Shown: piece by piece, positions 1 through 6,073 of the stretch
Layout of the letters: the number at the start of each line of letters is the position of its first letter
Numbering within the stretch: the first letter of the stretch is position 1
From: Bacteroidales bacterium UBA1237
Lineage (GTDB): Bacteria > Bacteroidota > Bacteroidia > Bacteroidales > UBA932
Length of the DNA: 9,742 bases
Assembly (NCBI GenBank): GCA_002308935.1
Contig: DBWN01000058.1
Location: 1,369 to 11,110, forward strand
Reading direction: 5' to 3'
Translations under genes and position numbers: made by a program
Notes under the pieces: model-generated
What the model saw: only the letters and a program-made list of their open reading frames with translations
What the model was told of the DNA's origin: nothing
Database searches by the model: none

Positions 1-34
1 CCAATCCATCAACACAACCTTAATTTCAAACGCC

Positions 35-328
35 ATGCAAAGAATCGAGATCATCGGCAACCTCGCGAAGGACGCAGTCCGTGTCGAGGGCCAGAACGGG
101 GGAAGCCCGTTCATGTCTTTCACTGTCATCTGCAACGAGAAGAAAGGCGAGGAAGAGGTGAAGACCTCCTACGAGGTCTCGTGTTCTGTCACCGGCGTCC
201 TTGACTTCCTGAAGAAAGGCAAGCAGGTCTACGTCGCCGGCTATCCCTACATTCGCGCGTACCTTACCAAGGAAGGCGTGGCGGCCGCGCAGATGCGTAT
301 CTCCGCCCAGATGATCGACCTCCTGTGA
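35..328 (+). CDS. ssb: Single-stranded DNA-binding protein (SSB-like), short form
   Basis: This 97-residue protein has the SSB OB-fold pattern. It opens with MQRIEIIGNLAKDAV, the family's usual first strand with the G-N-L turn. A central segment SFTVICNEK follows, then an FLKKGKQVYVAGYP block matching the family's 'kG..v.v.G' strand, and a last strand ending AQMIDLL. Bacterial SSBs are usually 110-180 residues with a flexible tail ending in an acidic DDDIPF-like tip. Here the protein stops at the OB fold, so the protein-recruiting tail is absent. The frame is open to the window edge, but the ATG at 35 gives the canonical SSB N-terminus and follows an A/T-rich leader typical of Bacteroidota. 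It lies 51 bases before the relaxase gene in the same direction, so I infer that it coats single-stranded DNA during transfer or establishment. Family assignment is secure; the role in transfer is inferred. Confidence 0.88.
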   Translation: MQRIEIIGNLAKDAVRVEGQNGGSPFMSFTVICNEKKGEEEVKTSYEVSCSVTGVLDFLKKGKQVYVAGYPYIRAYLTKEGVAAAQMRISAQMIDLL

Positions 329-359
329 AGCGGTCCCGTGGACTTCCACAGGGAGCTTC
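327..359 (+). other. Intercistronic hairpin between ssb and relaxase genes (oriT candidate)
   Basis: A 13-bp stem is built from GAAGC (327-331), TCCC (334-337) and GTGG (338-341) pairing with CCAC (346-349), GGGA (351-354) and GCTTC (355-359). There is a two-base bulge on the left, a one-base bulge on the right, and an ACTT loop. It overlaps the end of the ssb stop codon and ends about 20 bases before the relaxase GTG. No T-tract follows, so it is not an intrinsic terminator. Inverted repeats just upstream of relaxase genes are common at transfer origins, but no nick site could be recognised. An mRNA-stabilising or translation-controlling role is equally possible. Confidence 0.55.
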
Positions 360-379
360 GCTTCGATAAGATCTGACCG

Positions 380-1687
380 GTGATAGTGGAGATAGAAAAG
401 CCTCGTCCCTCCTGCAGCTCCGCCCTCGACTACAACGAGGGCAAGGTGCTCCGCGGGGTGGCCTCCCTGGTGGCCTATGCCAATATGGGCAGCGTTGCCA
501 GGGAGGACATCTATGCTCTCTTCGAGAGGTATCTCCACAGTGCCATCTACGACACGGCCGAAGTGAGCTTCCATGCCTCGGTGAACCCCTCCGAGAAGGA
601 TACCTGCTCGGAAGAGGATATCCTGGGGTTCATCACCGCTCTGATGGAGCACCTCCACATGGGCCGCCAGCCATACCTGGTGTACCGCCACTTCGATATC
701 GAAAGGGAGCACTACCACGTGGTCTCCATCAGGATTGACGGACAGGGCCGCAAGATCGGCAACTACTACGAGAAGCGGAACGTATCCGCGTTCATGCGCA
801 GGGTGGCGCCCCGCTTCTCTTTCACGGTGGCCGGACGAGGGGAGAGGGTCCTCGAATCCGAAGACCTCTCCGTGGAGAGCGTGAAGCCTTCCCGGGCGCG
901 TTTCAACCCCCGCGAAGGCGTGGTCTCCCAGATGAAAGAGATCTTCTCCAGGGCCCTCTCCTACGATTTCGATGGGTTCCCTCAGCTGGAGTGCATACTC
1001 TCCGACATAGGCCTGAAGGCTACCCTCGACCGCCATGAGATCTCCCTCCAGGGGACTAACCGGAAGGGGGAACCCGTCACCAGGGTGTTCACGGAGGCGG
1101 ACCTCAGGGAGCCCCTCTACCAGCGGATGACAAGGGTACTGGAAGGACACGCACAGTCGCACCGGCTGCGCCACCGGGAGAAGGAGAGGGTGCGTTCCCT
1201 CGCGGGGTTCGCCTTCGATATCTCCCGCTCGGAGGGGCATTTCGTGAATATCCTTCGCGGTAAGGGAATCAGCGTGCATTTCTCCCGCACGAAGGGGTCC
1301 GGGGATATTTTCGGAGCGACCTTCGTGGACCACAGCACGAGGACGGTCTTCCGGGCTTCGGAGCTCAGGGGCGCTGTGTCCATCCTACGGATGCAGGAGG
1401 CGGTCGCTAAGGGTAAATGGCGCCTCGAGGACAGGGGACGGAAGCGCAGTACCTACGTGGGCCGCTCCCGCTCGGCGGTCAAGCAGGACTCCCTCCGTCT
1501 TCGCGACCTACACGTAGGTGCCGTTGCCAAGGTCCTCAAGCCGGTCGGTCAGCCCCACGGCAACTCCTGGAGCGGGAAGATACGCCTCTCCGAGGAAGAG
1601 CTGCGCGAGAGGATGAAGGAGAACGAGGGCGGAGCCGTGTACGCGAACTTCGAAGACAGGCGTTTCGTGGAGAAGAACCACTATTAG
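380..1687 (+). CDS. Relaxase / mobilization nuclease (Bacteroidales MobB-like, HUH family)
   Basis: This 435-residue protein carries the relaxase/mobilization nuclease domain at its N-terminus. Visible motifs are ALDYNEGKV (residues 15-23) with Tyr18 as the candidate nicking tyrosine, FHASVNP (64-70), and the metal-binding block HFDIEREHYHVVS with His104, His111 and His113, the three histidines of the HUH relaxases. Such enzymes cut one strand at oriT, stay covalently attached to its 5' end and lead it into the transfer channel. The C-terminal half has two similar segments (about 207-243 and 294-331), each with an L-x-x-x-G-I/L pattern followed by a turn and a V-F-x-x-x-x-L end, as seen in Bacteroidales relaxases. 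No helicase or primase domain is present. The start is GTG at 380: a stop codon lies just upstream in frame at 374, and the next ATG would remove Tyr18. The downstream coupling-protein gene begins three bases after the stop, so the two are surely cotranscribed. The N-terminal style resembles MobB of Bacteroides elements; exact subfamily uncertain. Confidence 0.9.
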   Translation: MIVEIEKPRPSCSSALDYNEGKVLRGVASLVAYANMGSVAREDIYALFERYLHSAIYDTAEVSFHASVNPSEKDTCSEEDILGFITALMEHLHMGRQPYLVYRHFDIEREHYHVVSIRIDGQGRKIGNYYEKRNVSAFMRRVAPRFSFTVAGRGERVLESEDLSVESVKPSRARFNPREGVVSQMKEIFSRALSYDFDGFPQLECILSDIGLKATLDRHEISLQGTNRKGEPVTRVFTEADLREPLYQRMTRVLEGHAQSHRLRHREKERVRSLAGFAFDISRSEGHFVNILRGKGISVHFSRTKGSGDIFGATFVDHSTRTVFRASELRGAVSILRMQEAVAKGKWRLEDRGRKRSTYVGRSRSAVKQDSLRLRDLHVGAVAKVLKPVGQPHGNSWSGKIRLSEEELRERMKENEGGAVYANFEDRRFVEKNHY

Positions 1688-1690
1688 TCC

Positions 1691-3883
1691 ATGGCCCAGA
1701 GACAGGAATACGAAAGGATGTATATCGCCGCGATGATCTTCGCGGTGGTGATCCTCGTGACGAACCTCTATTACTACTGCCATCCTCTTCTGAGGGTGAT
1801 GCACCTGACGGCGGAGCCGCTCGATTACCTCATGCAGGGCCTTCGCAGGGGAGGGTGCTTCTCGACGCCCCTGAAGACCAAAGGGGCAGCGATGCTCATC
1901 CTTGGGATATGCTCCGTGGTGCGTTCCGGGAAGGGACGGAAGGTGGAACCCTGGCTCCTTGCCGGGATCGGACTCGCGGGCGGAGCGCTGTATCTCATCC
2001 CCTTCGGGAATCCTCTTCTCTACCTTATAGCGACCCTTGCCGGGGGAGTCGCCCTCGTTTGGACCTTCGCGATGATAGGCCGCATGTTCTCCGGCTTCCA
2101 CGAGCACGGGAACGACCTCAAGGAGTCCTTCGACCAGGAGAAGGAGCCGTTCCCCAATGACTGGTCGGTGGTCCTCCCGACAAAGTACTATTACCATAAG
2201 TCCTGGCACCAGGGATATATCACCGTGGAGAACCCTTTCCGCGGGACGCTCGTTGTGGGCTCGGCGGGCTCCGGCAAGTCCTTCTCGGTGTTCAACCCCT
2301 TCATCGAGCAGATGATCTCCCACGGGTACACGATGATGCTCTATGACTTCAAGATGCCGGACCTGACGAAGGTCGTCTACAACGCCCTCCTGCGCTACAG
2401 GGACAGGTACACGAAGCCTCCGCGCTTCTACTGCATCAACTTCCGTGACCCCGTGAAATCCAACCGCTGCAACCCCATAGCTGCGGAGTACCTGACGGAT
2501 ATCATCGATGCCTCCGAGACGGCCCGCGTGGTGATGGAAGCTCTCAACAAGGGGAACGAGAAGAAGGACTTCTTCTGGATGAGCGCCCAGCAGTACATAG
2601 GCATCTGCCTGTGGCTCCTGAGAATTTACACGCCTCCGGAGGGAAGGCAGGGGGACTGGTGCGACTTCCCGCACCTCATCGAGCTGGTGAACCAGGATTA
2701 CACCAAGGTGCTCTCCATCGTCAAGCAGCAGCCAGCCCTTGACGGCAAGGCCCGGGTCTTCGTTGATGCCCTCGAGGCCAACGCGCAGGACCAGCTCCAG
2801 GGCCAGATAGCCTCCGCCCGTATACCACTTAATGACATTGCATCTCCTGCCCTCTACTGGGTCCTCTCGGGGAATGACTTTTCGCTCGATATCAACGACC
2901 CGGACGACCCTAAGGTCATGTGCATCGGCAACGACCCCGACCGCCAGCAGGTCTACGGGGCGGCCCTGTCCCTTTTCACCTTCAGGGTGATAAAACGGGT
3001 CAATCGCAAGGGCAAGCTGCCCTGCGCCGTCATGATTGACGAGCTTCCGACCATCTCCGTCCAGGGCCTTGACGGACTGATGGCGACTGCCCGTTCGAAC
3101 AAGGTAGCGGTGGTCCTCGGTATCCAGGATCTCACCCAGGTGAAGGCCGACTACGGAGACAAGACAGCAGACAAGATACTCGCCCTCCCGGCGAACGTCT
3201 TCGTGGGGGCATCGAGCCTCTCCACGGCAGAGAAGTACTCCAAGGAGTTCGGAAAGGAGTTCCGCCGGCAGGAGAGCCAGACCCGCTCGATAGACTCAGA
3301 GTCTGTGAACATCTCCTTCCATGAGGAAGAGGTGATGCCCGTGAGGAAGATCACGACCCTCCCGCAGGGGACCTTCATCGGGAAGGTGGCCATAGAGAAC
3401 AGCTCTCCCATCCGTCAGCCTTTCTTCTGCGGGGCCATTCAGATCGACATGGAAGAGTACCGCAGTAGGGAAGCCGAGGCCAAGGAACTCCCCGACCTGA
3501 CCGCCTTCGATGTGGGGGACCTTTGGAAACACGTCAGCGTCCCGGAGATAGGAAGGGTCTACCTCCAGGACCACCTGAGGGAAGAGGTGCGCTCCGAGTG
3601 GAAGAAGGCCCAGAAGGCCTACAAGGAGGAAGAGCTGGTCGCGGAAGCGGACAGAAGGCTGGCCACCCTAAGCGACCAGGATTGCGATAAGATGCTCCGG
3701 GAGATGCTTCCGGAACTCGAGCGGAAGGAGATTGCCCGCATCATTGAGGATAACTTCTACGCCATCAAGGCGAACATACGCACCCTCCTTGAGAGGGAGT
3801 GTCCTGAGAGCGATACGGAGCCCGCTGAGGAGCCCTCGTCAGGGGAGCAACTCGATATAGTAAGTCAAACGGTAAGTCCATAA
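1691..3883 (+). CDS. Type IV coupling protein, VirD4/TraG family (MobC-like)
   Basis: This 730-residue inner-membrane ATPase connects the relaxase-DNA complex to the type IV secretion channel and powers DNA export. Hydrophobic membrane segments lie near residues 11-30, 64-77, 87-105 and 107-130. A cytosolic ATPase follows, with Walker A GSAGSGKS (190-197), Walker B AVMIDEL (446-452, Asp450-Glu451) and the family motif LGIQDLTQ (476-483). The LYDFKMPDL stretch (217-225) just after Walker A is also characteristic. The length and four-helix N-terminus fit the Bacteroidales TraG/MobC group. The C-terminal 150 residues are charged and end in an acidic, Ser/Glu-rich tail, a common place for substrate or relaxase contacts. 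The ATG at 1691 lies three bases after the relaxase stop codon. No mating-pair formation genes are in view, so the channel must be encoded outside the window or supplied by another element. Confidence 0.93.
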   Translation: MAQRQEYERMYIAAMIFAVVILVTNLYYYCHPLLRVMHLTAEPLDYLMQGLRRGGCFSTPLKTKGAAMLILGICSVVRSGKGRKVEPWLLAGIGLAGGALYLIPFGNPLLYLIATLAGGVALVWTFAMIGRMFSGFHEHGNDLKESFDQEKEPFPNDWSVVLPTKYYYHKSWHQGYITVENPFRGTLVVGSAGSGKSFSVFNPFIEQMISHGYTMMLYDFKMPDLTKVVYNALLRYRDRYTKPPRFYCINFRDPVKSNRCNPIAAEYLTDIIDASETARVVMEALNKGNEKKDFFWMSAQQYIGICLWLLRIYTPPEGRQGDWCDFPHLIELVNQDYTKVLSIVKQQPALDGKARVFVDALEANAQDQLQGQIASARIPLNDIASPALYWVLSGNDFSLDINDPDDPKVMCIGNDPDRQQVYGAALSLFTFRVIKRVNRKGKLPCAVMIDELPTISVQGLDGLMATARSNKVAVVLGIQDLTQVKADYGDKTADKILALPANVFVGASSLSTAEKYSKEFGKEFRRQESQTRSIDSESVNISFHEEEVMPVRKITTLPQGTFIGKVAIENSSPIRQPFFCGAIQIDMEEYRSREAEAKELPDLTAFDVGDLWKHVSVPEIGRVYLQDHLREEVRSEWKKAQKAYKEEELVAEADRRLATLSDQDCDKMLREMLPELERKEIARIIEDNFYAIKANIRTLLERECPESDTEPAEEPSSGEQLDIVSQTVSP

Positions 3884-3897
3884 AACACGAAACACAA

Positions 3898-4188
3898 ATG
3901 AAACAGAAAGATAAGCCAGGGTTCAAGTGCCCCCAGCCGCTCCGCTGGGCCGTGATGCACTTTGCGGAATCCGTCAGGATGGTCAGGGAACTGGAGAAGT
4001 ACGCTTCGACCGAGCGGCTTTGCCTTTATCACTGCACGGAGTACCTGACGATCATGGAAAGCCTTCTGGTGGAACAGGTGGCCACGGCCTTTCAGGACGA
4101 GGCGGAGATAAGGGCTATCCTGACGTCCGCAGGGTTTGAGGACCTCGTGGATGAGGCGGTGATGCTCTTCGAGAAGGACAGTAAATAA
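3898..4188 (+). CDS. Hypothetical 96-aa helical protein, last gene of the mobilization operon
   Basis: I do not recognise this 96-residue protein. It begins 14 bases after the coupling-protein stop codon, behind an A-rich leader typical of Bacteroidota starts, so it is very likely part of the same transcript. The sequence reads as mostly alpha-helical, with segments around 15-36, 38-64 and 67-92. There is no signal peptide or membrane segment. Three cysteines are present (positions 11, 43 and 47), the last two spaced C-L-Y-H-C, but no complete metal-binding pattern is seen. Codon use matches the neighbours, which supports real coding. The gene is followed by a GC-rich hairpin and then a strong terminator. 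A regulatory or transfer-accessory role is only a guess from position. Confidence 0.7.
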   Translation: MKQKDKPGFKCPQPLRWAVMHFAESVRMVRELEKYASTERLCLYHCTEYLTIMESLLVEQVATAFQDEAEIRAILTSAGFEDLVDEAVMLFEKDSK

Positions 4189-4191
4189 TAA

Positions 4192-4216
4192 AGCCGGGCG
4201 TTACTCACACCCGGCT
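4192..4216 (+). other. GC-rich hairpin just after the mobilization operon
   Basis: AGCCGGG (4192-4198) pairs perfectly with CCCGGCT (4210-4216) around an 11-base loop. It begins four bases after the stop codon of the 96-residue gene. No T-tract follows, so it is more likely a 3'-end stabilising structure or a weak pause site than a terminator. Confidence 0.5.
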
Positions 4217-4302
4217 ATGGCCTTAGAAGGTTTCCAGAACTTCGAACAAGCACTCAAAGGTAGTCTTTTATTACGAAAACACCAACTTTTTCAATCGTGG
4301 TG

Positions 4303-4330
4303 AAGGGGAGGCCTTGGCCTTCCTTTTTTT
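4303..4330 (+). terminator. Intrinsic terminator of the mobilization operon
   Basis: A GC-rich stem pairs 4306-4312 with 4317-4323 (one G-T wobble) around a CTTG-type loop and runs straight into seven T residues (4324-4330). The A residues at 4303-4304 can also pair with the T-tract, giving an A-tail/U-tail arrangement. It lies about 115 bases after the last gene of the plus-strand operon. The T-tract also forms part of the left arm of the long inverted repeat 4322-4512. Confidence 0.8.
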
Positions 4331-4512
4331 GTGGTGACTGGCATTACTTCGCAAAGGTACTTCCGCCCAAGAGATTCCCTGAAGCCCGGCCCCTACGAGT
4401 CCGGCTTTCCGGAAAATCTTCCACCTTCGGAGAGTATTTTCCAAAAAGGACGCTTCGGGGATCTCCCAGGCGGACCTTTTGGGGGCTTCGTAATCGTCAA
4501 CCACAAAAAAGG
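4322..4512. repeat. Long imperfect inverted repeat (about 190 bases, about 50 bp paired)
   Basis: Two arms pair over almost their whole length. 4322-4338 pairs with 4496-4512 (16 bp, including a T-run against an A-run). 4343-4347 pairs with 4490-4494, 4353-4358 with 4474-4479, 4363-4367 with 4469-4473, and 4371-4385 with 4452-4465 (14 bp, one G-T wobble and one bulge). At the apex GGAAAAT (4411-4417) pairs with ATTTTCC (4436-4442). The unpaired part between 4386 and 4410 contains a small TCCGG/CCGGA hairpin (4400-4413). Open frames crossing it have poor composition, and the two-fold symmetry speaks against coding. It could be a miniature transposable element, a structured RNA or a cruciform-forming site; which one cannot be decided here. 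Confidence 0.65.
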
Positions 4513-4535
4513 AAAGACCATGCTATGAAGCGAAA

Positions 4536-4561
4536 TAGGGCGGCAGGCCTTTGTTGCCCTA
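4536..4561 (+). other. Leader hairpin 1 upstream of the 89-aa gene
   Basis: TAGGGC (4536-4541) pairs perfectly with GCCCTA (4556-4561). The stem can be extended inward by two G-T wobbles plus C-G and A-T pairs to a 10-bp stem. Its inner strand GCAGGC (4543-4548) is also complementary to GCCTGC (4581-4586) of the next hairpin, so the two structures may compete. Confidence 0.45.
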
Positions 4562-4575
4562 AGAATCATATCCCG

Positions 4576-4641
4576 AGGCTGCCTGCTTCTTTCTGCTTGC
4601 TTTTCGGGCCGGTTCTCGGCCCATCAGGCAGCCTTTTCTTT
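4576..4641 (+). promoter_or_regulatory. Terminator-like leader structure (possible attenuator)
   Basis: The perfect 10-bp outer stem AGGCTGCCTG (4576-4585) with CAGGCAGCCT (4625-4634) encloses an inner perfect stem GGGCCG (4606-4611) with CGGCCC (4617-4622). It is followed by a T-rich tract broken by one C (4634-4641) and, 22 bases later, the ATG at 4664. The strand 4576-4586 can pair instead with 4542-4550, which would break the terminator-like stem. The layout suggests attenuation of the downstream operon, or simply a terminator of a short leader RNA. No known riboswitch class was recognised. Confidence 0.5.
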
Positions 4642-4663
4642 GCAATCATAAAACCTTACGTAT

Positions 4664-4933
4664 ATGAATTACCACAGATTTACCAAACCTGACGGAACCA
4701 CAGAGTGTTTCGTCAATCTCGATGCCGTCATAGCGGCGACCCCTTCCGGCGATGACCGGATCAACCTCATCGGCGGCTCTCTGTCCATCCAGGTGGACGC
4801 TGCACAGTTCGAGAAGGCCGTTTCCAAGAAGGACTCTTCTGAAGACAGGCTCAGTCCGCTTGTTAGCCGCCTTATCCAGGCGCTTGACCGCCTGTCGGTG
4901 AGGATTCCTACATCCATAAGACTCCATATGTAG
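4664..4933 (+). CDS. Hypothetical 89-aa protein
   Basis: I do not recognise a family with confidence. The first half (residues 1-50) reads as a compact beta-rich unit of the form 'FVNLDAVIAATPSGDD-RINLIGGS-SIQVDAAQFEKAV'. That is a strand, a loop and a hairpin carrying a G-G turn, followed by a helix. This pattern is reminiscent of small FlbD-like or LytTR-edge modules, but the resemblance is only in layout. The second half is a charged linker followed by a helix (about 63-79). There is no membrane segment. It is the first gene after the structured leader 4536-4641 and lies 23 bases before the MPNWC protein gene, so it most likely opens the 4664-6073 operon. The ATG is preceded by an A/T-rich stretch without Shine-Dalgarno sequence, as is usual in Bacteroidota. 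Confidence 0.7.
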   Translation: MNYHRFTKPDGTTECFVNLDAVIAATPSGDDRINLIGGSLSIQVDAAQFEKAVSKKDSSEDRLSPLVSRLIQALDRLSVRIPTSIRLHM

Positions 4934-4945
4934 TTAATCATTAAC
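4933..4945. promoter_or_regulatory. Short palindrome in the gap before the MPNWC gene
   Basis: GTTAAT and ATTAAC form a perfect 6-bp inverted repeat around a single central C. It fills half of the 23-base AT-rich gap between two genes. The size would suit a dimeric repressor half-site pair, but the palindrome is short and AT-rich and may be chance. No matching copy was noticed elsewhere in the window. Confidence 0.25.
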
Positions 4946-4956
4946 AAAGTTCGAAT

Positions 4957-5535
4957 ATGCCTAACTGGTGCACAACGAGCTACGCGCTCACCGGGGAGAG
5001 GAAAGAGATCCGCTCCCTTTACAATAAGATGAAAAGGCTCCAGGGCCGAAAGACCCCGCTCGTCCCCAACGGGTTCGGAGTGAGGTGGCTCGGATGCCTC
5101 GTGAAATCCCTCGGCCGCGACCCCCAGAGCGTCTACTGCAGGGGAGAGTGGTCGAATGTAAAACTGCTCGAGGACGGAACCCTGACCTTCGACACCATGC
5201 ACGCCTGGTCGAGGCCCGCAGAGGTGGAGATGCTCATACAGAGTATCTATCCTTCCGTGAAGATATGGTTCATAGAAGAGGAACTCGGGATGGATATCTT
5301 CGTTACCAACGATGAATCCGGTCAGTTCTTCCCCGAGCAGATCATCATCGATGAAGAGTCCGAGGGGATGGAGTATTACACCAAGGAAGGAGCCCTCAAG
5401 CACCTTTCCGAACTCGCGGGAAAACCCATCCTGACCTGGGAAGAGGCGGAGGAATTCGTGAAGGCCATCAACGAGGCACAGGACGAAGATGGCGGGGAAG
5501 GCCATATCTGGCTGCATGAAGCTGAAATCTTATAG
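4957..5535 (+). CDS. MPNWC protein, YubB/Api92-like ferredoxin-fold domain
   Basis: This 192-residue protein starts MPNWCTTSYALTG, the hallmark N-terminus of the DUF1281/YubB group (Api92-like proteins with a ferredoxin-like fold). These are widespread on plasmids, phages and conjugative elements and have no established biochemical function. After the first strand come a basic helix (KEIRSLYNKMKRL), a Gly/Trp-containing strand region (around 44-70), a TFDTMHAWSRP segment (77-87) that fits the family's conserved Trp-rich strand, and a helix-strand unit (88-105). The last 60 residues are strongly acidic and end near HIWLHEAEIL. There is no signal peptide or membrane segment. It is followed after four bases by a second SSB gene, so the two are translationally close. 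Family assignment rests on the N-terminal motif and overall layout. Position among transfer genes suggests an element-maintenance or host-interaction role, which is inference. Confidence 0.75.
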   Translation: MPNWCTTSYALTGERKEIRSLYNKMKRLQGRKTPLVPNGFGVRWLGCLVKSLGRDPQSVYCRGEWSNVKLLEDGTLTFDTMHAWSRPAEVEMLIQSIYPSVKIWFIEEELGMDIFVTNDESGQFFPEQIIIDEESEGMEYYTKEGALKHLSELAGKPILTWEEAEEFVKAINEAQDEDGGEGHIWLHEAEIL

Positions 5536-5539
5536 CGCT

Positions 5540-5869
5540 ATGGAATTCCTGAACAGAGTAGAACTCAAGGGCGTGGTCGGATCCGTGCGGATTGAGGAGG
5601 TTGGAGAGACCCGCGCAGCGCGCTTTTCCCTAGTAACCAATTATTGCTATAGGGCCAAGGACGGCTCGGCTGTCGTTGAAACAACTTGGCACAGTATAGT
5701 CTGCTTCGAAGGGAAAGGGATATGTCCCCTTGAAGAAATCAAGAAAGGGGAGCCGCTCCATGTCCTCGGCCGCATCCGTATGCGTAAGTACGTAACGGAT
5801 AGCGGAGAAGACAGAAAAGTCCTGGAGATAGTAGCCAACAGGGTCAGCCATCTTTCGGAAGACACATAA
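5540..5869 (+). CDS. ssb: Second SSB-like / primosomal OB-fold protein
   Basis: This 109-residue OB-fold protein starts MEFLNRVELKGVVGSVRIEEVG, the standard SSB opening 'N-v-v-l-G-v-G'. It continues with ARFSLVTNYCYRAKDG, a TTWHSIVCFEGKG strand matching the SSB 't-x-w-h-x-v' signature, and EEIKKGEPLHVLGRIRMRKYV, the 'kG-x-x-v-x-G-x-l' strand. The last strand is VLEIVANRV. The tail is just HLSEDT, with no DDDIPF-like tip, so it probably does not recruit replication partners the way chromosomal SSB does. The frame is open upstream to an ATG at 5489 inside the preceding gene, but the ATG at 5540 gives the conserved N-terminus and lies four bases after the previous stop. It differs clearly in sequence from the SSB at 35-328, so the window carries two distinct SSBs. 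One or both probably protect transferred single strands; this is inferred from context. Confidence 0.88.
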   Translation: MEFLNRVELKGVVGSVRIEEVGETRAARFSLVTNYCYRAKDGSAVVETTWHSIVCFEGKGICPLEEIKKGEPLHVLGRIRMRKYVTDSGEDRKVLEIVANRVSHLSEDT

Positions 5870-5881
5870 TGGAATCATACG

Positions 5882-6073
5882 ATGGAAAGAACGAGAAAGG
5901 AGTACCTGGTCCTCAGAAGCGACCAGGCGGGGGAGGCGGACATAGTGGGCGTGTTCTCTTCCAGAAAGAAAGCCAGGTCCGCTGCAGGAGACGACCTGGC
6001 GGCAAGGAACCGTGAATCCTCTTACTGGCTGGTAGTCCTGCCGGAAGACAGGCCTCTCGGGAAGGGTCCCTAG
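5882..6073 (+). CDS. Hypothetical 63-aa protein, end of the accessory operon
   Basis: This small protein is of unknown function. It has a strand (KEYLVLRS), an acidic turn, a second strand 'DIVGVFSSRKKARSAA' leading into a helix, and a last strand 'SSYWLVVLP'. The beta-beta-alpha-beta layout, with a strand entering a helix through S-S-R-K-K-A, is common in tiny proteins of Bacteroidota elements. It starts 12 bases after the second SSB stop. An alternative ATG overlaps that stop codon at 5869, but it opens a Gly/Arg/Pro-rich 48-codon frame that looks like a shadow, so the 5882 start is preferred. Its stop codon (6071-6073) overlaps the stop codon of the convergent gene on the other strand inside CTAG. 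Coding confidence is moderate because of its size. Confidence 0.6.
   Translation: MERTRKEYLVLRSDQAGEADIVGVFSSRKKARSAAGDDLAARNRESSYWLVVLPEDRPLGKGP

Noticed and set aside
26..1333. A 435-codon open frame on the minus strand opposite the ssb and relaxase genes
   Set aside because: It is antisense to two genes with clear motifs. Long antisense frames are expected with G/C-ending codons, and the product is His/Gly/Val-rich with no recognisable domain.
1417..2160. A 247-codon plus-strand frame across the relaxase/coupling-protein junction
   Set aside because: It is out of frame with two convincing genes, and its Arg/Gly/Pro-rich composition is typical of a shadow frame.
1508..2674. A 388-codon minus-strand frame opposite the relaxase end and coupling-protein start
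   Set aside because: It is antisense to the membrane and Walker A parts of the coupling protein and has no domain-like features.
4352..4359. TACCTTTG on the minus strand, matching the Bacteroides -7 promoter pattern TAnnTTTG
   Set aside because: No TTTG at the expected -33 distance and no gene downstream on that strand; an 8-base match can be chance.
4271..4692. Frames over the structured intergenic region (minus 4271-4504, plus 4297-4692, plus 4331-4528)
   Set aside because: They run through the terminator and both arms of the long inverted repeat, use poor starts, and one overlaps the next gene. Symmetry explains the open frames better than coding does. If the repeat is found conserved at protein level this should be reopened.
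5869..6015. ATG overlapping the stop of the second SSB, opening a 48-codon frame
   Set aside because: The Gly/Arg/Pro-rich product looks like a shadow of the 63-residue gene starting at 5882, which has normal strand/helix composition.
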